Assembly: GCA_026196445.1 (NCBI GenBank)
Contig: JAPHTE010000192.1
Coordinates: forward strand, 1-8,458
Reading direction: 5' to 3'
DNA from: Lysobacterales bacterium
GTDB lineage: Bacteria; Pseudomonadota; Gammaproteobacteria; Xanthomonadales; SZUA-36
Length of the DNA: 8,458 nucleotides
This document shows, in pieces, positions 4,505-8,458 of this stretch. The notes beneath the pieces are model-generated. The model saw only the letters and a program-made list of their open reading frames with translations. It did no database searches and was not told the DNA's origin. Each line of letters starts with the position of its first letter. Within the stretch, counting starts at the first letter, position 1. Position numbers and translations under genes: made by a program.

Positions 4505-7075
4505 TTAACCTGTGAAGCTGAAGCGACCGTCCTCCACGTCGATATGCACCGTCGCACCAGCGGCAAACTTGCCCGACAGGATACTCTGCGCCAGCGGGTT
4601 CTCGATCTGCTGCTGGATGGCGCGCTTCAACGGCCTGGCACCATAAACCGGGTCAAAACCAGCCTCGGCCAGTAAATCCAGCGCTGCATCGCTGATCTGC
4701 ATTTCCAAACCGGCGGTGCCAAGCCTTTTGCGCAGCATTTCCAGTTGCATGCCGGCAATCAGGCGAATCTGCTGTTGATCCAGCGGATGGAACACGACCA
4801 GGTCGTCCACGCGGTTGATGAACTCGGGCCGGAAATGCTGCCCGACCACTTCCATCACCGCGTTTTTCATCTGCTCGTAACCACCACCGGCCAGGTCCTG
4901 GATACGGCTGGACCCGAGGTTGGAAGTCATCACTATCACGGTATTGCGGAAATCTACCGTGCGGCCGTGGCCATCGGTCAGGCGGCCGTCATCGAGAACC
5001 TGCAACAGGATGTTGAAAACGTCAGAATGAGCCTTCTCGACCTCGTCCAGCAAAATGACCGAATACGGCCTGCGCCTCACCGCCTCGGTCAGATAACCGC
5101 CTTCTTCGTAACCGACATAACCCGGAGGCGCACCGATCAGGCGTGCCACCGAGTGTTTTTCCATGAACTCGGACATGTCGATACGCACCATGGCTTCTTC
5201 GGTATCGAACATGAATTCCGCCAGCGATTTACACAGCTCGGTTTTGCCGACGCCGGTCGGACCGAGAAACAGGAAGGAACCAATCGGTCGCTCGGCGTCC
5301 GACAGACCGGCACGCGAACGACGGATGGCATCGGCAACCGCCTGCACCGCCTCGTCCTGGCCGACCACGCGTTTGTGCAGGGCTGATTCCATGCGCAACA
5401 ACTTGTCACGCTCGCCTTCCAGCATGCGTGACACCGGGATACCGGTCCATCGCGACACGACTTCGGCGATTTCGTCCTCGGTCACGCTGGTGCGCAGCAA
5501 CTTGAACTCCGCCTGCTCTCCAATCTCGGCCTGTTTCAGGGCTGCCTCCAGTTCGGGAATGCGCCCATACTGGAGTTCAGACATACGCGCCAGGTCACCA
5601 GCCCTGCGCGCAGTTTCCAGTTCGGCACGGGCGCGCTCCAGTTCTTCCTTGATATGGGTCGTGCCCTGCACGGCGGCCTTTTCCGAATTCCAGATCTCTT
5701 CCAGGTCGGAAAACTTGCGTTCCAGCTTGGCGATGGTTTCTTCGAGATCTGCCAGGCGTTGCACGGAAGCCTCGTCCTTTTCCTTTTTCAACGCCTCGCG
5801 CTGGATTTTCTGCTGGATCAGCTTACGTTCCAGGCGATCCAGCTTTTCAGGCTTGGAGTCGATCTCCATGCGGATGCGCGAGGCCGCTTCATCCATCAGG
5901 TCGATGGCCTTGTCCGGCAACTGCCGGTCGCTGATATAGCGGTGCGACAGGGTCGCCGCTGCCACCAGCGCCGGGTCGGTGATATCCACGCCGTGGTGGA
6001 CCTCGTAGCGTTCCTGCAAGCCGCGCAGGATAGCGATGGTGTCCTCCACGTTCGGCTCACCAACGAACACTTTCTGGAAACGGCGCTCCAGCGCCGCATC
6101 CTTTTCCATGTACTGGCGGTATTCATCCAGCGTCGTGGCGCCGATGCAATGCAGTTCACCACGCGCCAGCGCGGGTTTGAGCATATTGCCTGCATCCATT
6201 GAACCCTCGGCTTTACCGGCGCCCACAATGGTGTGAATTTCATCGATGAACAGGATGACATTGCCTTCCTGCCTGCTGAGGTCGTTAAGCAATGCTTTCA
6301 GGCGTTCCTCGAACTCACCCCGGAACTTGGCGCCGGCAATCAACGCGCCCATGTCCAGCGACAACAGGCGCTTGCTTTTCAGACCTTCCGGAACTTCACC
6401 GTTGACAATCCGTTGCGCCATGCCCTCGACGATGGCGGTTTTGCCCACGCCGGGCTCACCGATCAGCACCGGGTTGTTCTTGGTGCGGCGTTGCAGCACC
6501 TGGATACAGCGACGGATCTCCTCGTCGCGGCCGATAACCGGATCCAGCTTGGATTGCTCGGCCCGCTCGGTCAGGTCGATGGTGTATTTCTCCAGCGCCT
6601 GGCGGGATTCCTCGGCATTGGGGTCATTGACCTGCTCGCCACCGCGGACTTCGTCAACAGCTCTTTCGATCGCTTCCCGGTTGGCACCATTCTGCAGCAG
6701 GATATCGGCCAGTGGCCCCTTGACGTCCAGCGCTGCCAGTACAAATAACTCGCTGGCGATGTACTGGTCGTCGCGTTTCTGTGCCAGCTTGTCGGTGACG
6801 GTCAGTATCTTGACGGTTTCGTTGGAAAGGTTGATCTCCCCGGCGGCGCCGGAAACGCGGGGGAAGGCATCCAGCCGTTCGCCCAGACGTGAACGCAGGG
6901 CGTTGACATTGACCCCGGCCTTGGTCAGCAAGTGACGGATGGAACCACCTTCCTGGTCCAGCAACGCGACCATCACGTGGTCCGGTTCGATAAGCTGGCT
7001 ATCCAGACCAACGGCCAGGCTCTGTGCATCCGCCAGTGCCAACTGGAATTTACTGGTTAACTTGTCCATTCGCAT
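4505..7075 (-). CDS. clpB: ATP-dependent chaperone ClpB (Hsp100 disaggregase)
   Basis: ClpB is a cytoplasmic AAA+ hexamer that threads aggregated proteins through its pore and works with DnaK/DnaJ/GrpE. The 856 residues match the usual length (857 in E. coli). The N domain (1-145) begins MRMDKLTSKFQLALADAQSL. NBD1 has Walker A GEPGVGKT (206-213), Walker B with D278/E279 and arginine fingers R331/R332. The coiled-coil middle domain spans about 410-525. NBD2 has Walker A GPTGVGKT (605-612), Walker B with D677/E678, pore loop GYVG (652-655), arginine finger R755 and sensor-2 GAR (812-814). The NBD1 pore residue is F251 instead of the tyrosine of E. coli, a conservative change. The first of two nearby ATGs (MRM) is preferred because AGAGGA lies 7 bases before it and it matches the family N-terminus. 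It converges on the response regulator with an 87-base gap. Confidence 0.99.
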   Translation of the reverse strand: MRMDKLTSKFQLALADAQSLAVGLDSQLIEPDHVMVALLDQEGGSIRHLLTKAGVNVNALRSRLGERLDAFPRVSGAAGEINLSNETVKILTVTDKLAQKRDDQYIASELFVLAALDVKGPLADILLQNGANREAIERAVDEVRGGEQVNDPNAEESRQALEKYTIDLTERAEQSKLDPVIGRDEEIRRCIQVLQRRTKNNPVLIGEPGVGKTAIVEGMAQRIVNGEVPEGLKSKRLLSLDMGALIAGAKFRGEFEERLKALLNDLSRQEGNVILFIDEIHTIVGAGKAEGSMDAGNMLKPALARGELHCIGATTLDEYRQYMEKDAALERRFQKVFVGEPNVEDTIAILRGLQERYEVHHGVDITDPALVAAATLSHRYISDRQLPDKAIDLMDEAASRIRMEIDSKPEKLDRLERKLIQQKIQREALKKEKDEASVQRLADLEETIAKLERKFSDLEEIWNSEKAAVQGTTHIKEELERARAELETARRAGDLARMSELQYGRIPELEAALKQAEIGEQAEFKLLRTSVTEDEIAEVVSRWTGIPVSRMLEGERDKLLRMESALHKRVVGQDEAVQAVADAIRRSRAGLSDAERPIGSFLFLGPTGVGKTELCKSLAEFMFDTEEAMVRIDMSEFMEKHSVARLIGAPPGYVGYEEGGYLTEAVRRRPYSVILLDEVEKAHSDVFNILLQVLDDGRLTDGHGRTVDFRNTVIVMTSNLGSSRIQDLAGGGYEQMKNAVMEVVGQHFRPEFINRVDDLVVFHPLDQQQIRLIAGMQLEMLRKRLGTAGLEMQISDAALDLLAEAGFDPVYGARPLKRAIQQQIENPLAQSILSGKFAAGATVHIDVEDGRFSFTG

Positions 7076-7129
7076 GGTCTATTCCTCTGAATATTGCGGG
7101 ACGCATTACAGCGCACCCTGATGCGCCAT

Positions 7130-7158
7130 ATCTGTGGTCAAAGGAGGTGATTATCAAG
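7130..7158 (-). promoter_or_regulatory. Possible heat-shock (sigma-32-like) promoter of clpB
   Basis: On the minus strand, CTTGATA (7158-7152) resembles the sigma-32 -35 element CTTGAAA, and CCACAGAT (7137-7130) weakly resembles CCCCATNT, with a 14-base spacer. It lies about 55-80 bases upstream of clpB, as expected for a family normally under heat-shock control. The -10 match is poor, so the exact promoter is uncertain. The 7076-7217 intergenic segment contains no gene. Confidence 0.35.
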
Positions 7159-7217
7159 GCGTTGTAAACGGCGCATTGTGGCCGCATATCCAATGATTCT
7201 TTTTGGAAATCAGCTTG

Positions 7218-8039
7218 TTATCCGAGCAGTCCCTTGAGCTGGTTTTGATCTGCAGCGTAGATATCACGTAAATCATCTACCGTCGAACGGTCCACCCGGC
7301 GGCACCAGGTGCCTCCGTCAATCTCATTCTGTTCACTTGGTGGTGCTTGCGGATACTGGTCTAAAGGCACCCACACCTCACCGTCCACCCAGCGCCGTGC
7401 ACGACCCTCGAAAACGGGTTTTTCGCAACCAGGAATCTGTAAACTCGATTCTACGCCAAGAAACCCGAAAACCCGCCGCAGCGTAGCAGCTGGCTGCAGC
7501 GTGATGTCCCGCTCAAAGTCGAGCAGCAGGAATTGCCGCAATGGAAAATAACGCAACCAGTTTTGCAAATGGACGGCGTAAAAGCCGATATCGATGATGC
7601 CACTAAAATCCCCGGCATCCAGCAGGCTCGATTCGGGGTCAAGATCACCCAGGGCGATGTGGTGTATAAACGCGGATACGGCGCGCTCGACGGGGTCGCG
7701 CAACGACAGTACCAGTCGGGTATTATCTCCCAGCGTTTCCCGCACCCGTTTTGGCAGGTCCTGACAATACCCGGTGGGCTTGACGTCCCACTGTGAACCC
7801 GATTCGGTCCAGAAATAAGCCGCGGTCGCTTCACCCGCCAACTGGCCAGGCGCAGACCTTGCAAATTCTTGCCGGTATTGCTCCAGCGTCAGCGCCTGCT
7901 CTCCTTCACACCAGCAGAAATAGCCCAGGTCCTTTGTTTTCGGCAGGAACAGACCGGGGTGCTCACGCAGGTTGCGGTGCAGCCAGCTGGTGCCCGCCTT
8001 CTGCACACCGATTATGAGGAATTGAGGTAAACCTTTCAT
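7218..8039 (-). CDS. PAPS-dependent sulfotransferase domain protein
   Basis: The protein likely transfers sulfate from 3'-phosphoadenosine-5'-phosphosulfate to a hydroxyl or amino group. It has 273 residues from ATG 8039. The 5'-phosphosulfate loop is GVQKAGTSWL (11-20, with K14, T17, S18), after a short strand FLIIG. The 3'-phosphate site is LRDPVERAVSAF (113-124, with R114 and S122). GFYAVHLQNWLRYFP (152-166) and LLLDFERD (171-178) match the downstream part of the bacterial and heparan-sulfate-type sulfotransferase fold. There is no signal peptide or transmembrane segment, so it is probably cytoplasmic. A GTG one codon upstream (8042) is an alternative start; neither has a strong ribosome-binding site, which suggests translation coupled to the preceding gene 35 bases away. 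The substrate is unknown; the neighbouring acyltransferase-like gene hints at a lipid or surface glycan. Confidence 0.88.
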   Translation of the reverse strand: MKGLPQFLIIGVQKAGTSWLHRNLREHPGLFLPKTKDLGYFCWCEGEQALTLEQYRQEFARSAPGQLAGEATAAYFWTESGSQWDVKPTGYCQDLPKRVRETLGDNTRLVLSLRDPVERAVSAFIHHIALGDLDPESSLLDAGDFSGIIDIGFYAVHLQNWLRYFPLRQFLLLDFERDITLQPAATLRRVFGFLGVESSLQIPGCEKPVFEGRARRWVDGEVWVPLDQYPQAPPSEQNEIDGGTWCRRVDRSTVDDLRDIYAADQNQLKGLLG

Positions 8040-8074
8040 CACGGTTTGTTATGGCCATTGGGCCCTATCAGGCC

Positions 8075-8458
8075 CTAATCGAAAAACATTGGCGCCTGGC
8101 GCCACAGGTACCACTGGGTTGAGTCTAACCGCAGGGTTTCGTCAAGATAATTCGCCAGGTCATCGGCGATAGCGTTCTGGTCATGCACGTTAACCGGGGG
8201 TGATATCTCGAGCGTTCGGCAACCGTTCTGGAAATTGTAACCCAAGCGATACTTGACATAATCCACGTCGCTGTCAGCCAGGATGCGAATCACACCGCTG
8301 CGGAATTTTGCCGGGCGATCCAGCACGTTGACTTCGACCGGCCGCGAATTGGGCTCCAGCGGTGCATCGTAAACGATGATCAGCACGTCCTTGTCATCAA
8401 GCATTTGAACGATCTTGTTGAATCCGCCACCGGTGGGTATTGGGTTTCCGCCACCGAT
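8075..8458 (-). CDS. C-terminal part of a probable LpxL/HtrB-like lipid acyltransferase
   Basis: The frame is open through the window edge, so the gene begins outside; 127 residues are visible. The visible part starts IGGGNPIPTGGGFNKIVQML, then DDKDVLIIVYD, RPAKFRSGVIRILADSDVDY, a strand-rich segment with TLEISPPV, and the end TQWYLWRQAPMFFD. This order (glycine-rich segment, VLIIVYD strand, RSG-IR-LA helix, a final QW-W-FF) resembles the C-terminal half of lauroyl/myristoyl acyltransferase-like proteins, which acylate lipid A or related lipids at the inner membrane. The catalytic HX4D-type motif would lie upstream of the window, so it cannot be checked. The sulfotransferase gene follows 35 bases later on the same strand, probably in one transcript. 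The assignment is by overall pattern only. Confidence 0.5.
   Translation of the reverse strand: MGGGNPIPTGGGFNKIVQMLDDKDVLIIVYDAPLEPNSRPVEVNVLDRPAKFRSGVIRILADSDVDYVKYRLGYNFQNGCRTLEISPPVNVHDQNAIADDLANYLDETLRLDSTQWYLWRQAPMFFD

Noticed and set aside
4745..5386. Long plus-strand frames (here and at 5163-5939 and 6246-6935) antisense to clpB.
   Set aside because: All are shadows of the clearly conserved clpB, with no recognisable domains and no ribosome-binding sites.
6322..6327. ClpB pore-loop residue F251 in place of tyrosine, considered as a functional oddity.
   Set aside because: It is a conservative aromatic substitution in an otherwise fully conserved ClpB, and I believe it occurs in other gammaproteobacteria.
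8061..8077. Direct repeat GGCCCTA at 8061-8067 and 8071-8077.
   Set aside because: Seven bases repeated once, overlapping a stop codon, is too short to interpret.

Overview
The window looks like chromosomal DNA of a gammaproteobacterium. The ClpB and ProA proteins read closest to gammaproteobacterial versions, coding DNA is GC-rich, and there is a canonical sigma-54 promoter. The genus cannot be settled from the sequence alone. There are no rRNA or tRNA genes, CRISPR arrays, transposases or phage genes.

Left part, plus strand (1-2075): the window opens inside proA (proline biosynthesis). It is followed 11 bases later by a short protein of the IucA/IucC siderophore-synthetase superfamily that lacks the usual N-terminal third. 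Converging on that gene, and overlapping its stop codon, is a minus-strand remnant of a Crp/Fnr-type regulator with only the helix-turn-helix end recognisable. A corA gene (Mg2+/Co2+ channel) with its own likely promoter follows (2076-3227).

Middle (3228-4472): a gene-free stretch of about 460 bases changes abruptly from GC-rich to very AT-rich near 3371. It carries two adjacent inverted repeats (3420-3440 and 3445-3470), an IHF-like site and a sigma-54 promoter with perfect GG-N10-GC spacing (3623-3639). This arrangement resembles an enhancer-dependent control region. It drives an orphan response regulator (3689-4417) whose receiver domain is joined to a tandemly duplicated hydrophobic segment rather than a DNA-binding or enzymatic output domain. 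A strong intrinsic terminator ends the unit. This promoter-plus-gene unit is the most unusual item in the window.

Right part, minus strand (4505-8458): a full-length clpB disaggregase gene with a possible heat-shock promoter, preceded by an apparent two-gene unit. That unit encodes the C-terminal end of a probable LpxL/HtrB-like acyltransferase (cut by the window edge) followed by a PAPS-dependent sulfotransferase. The pair suggests modification of a lipid or surface glycan, but the substrate cannot be read from the sequence.

The genes do not form one pathway. The window joins housekeeping genes (proA, corA, clpB) with accessory ones: the IucA/IucC-like gene, the sigma-54-controlled regulator and the sulfotransferase/acyltransferase pair.
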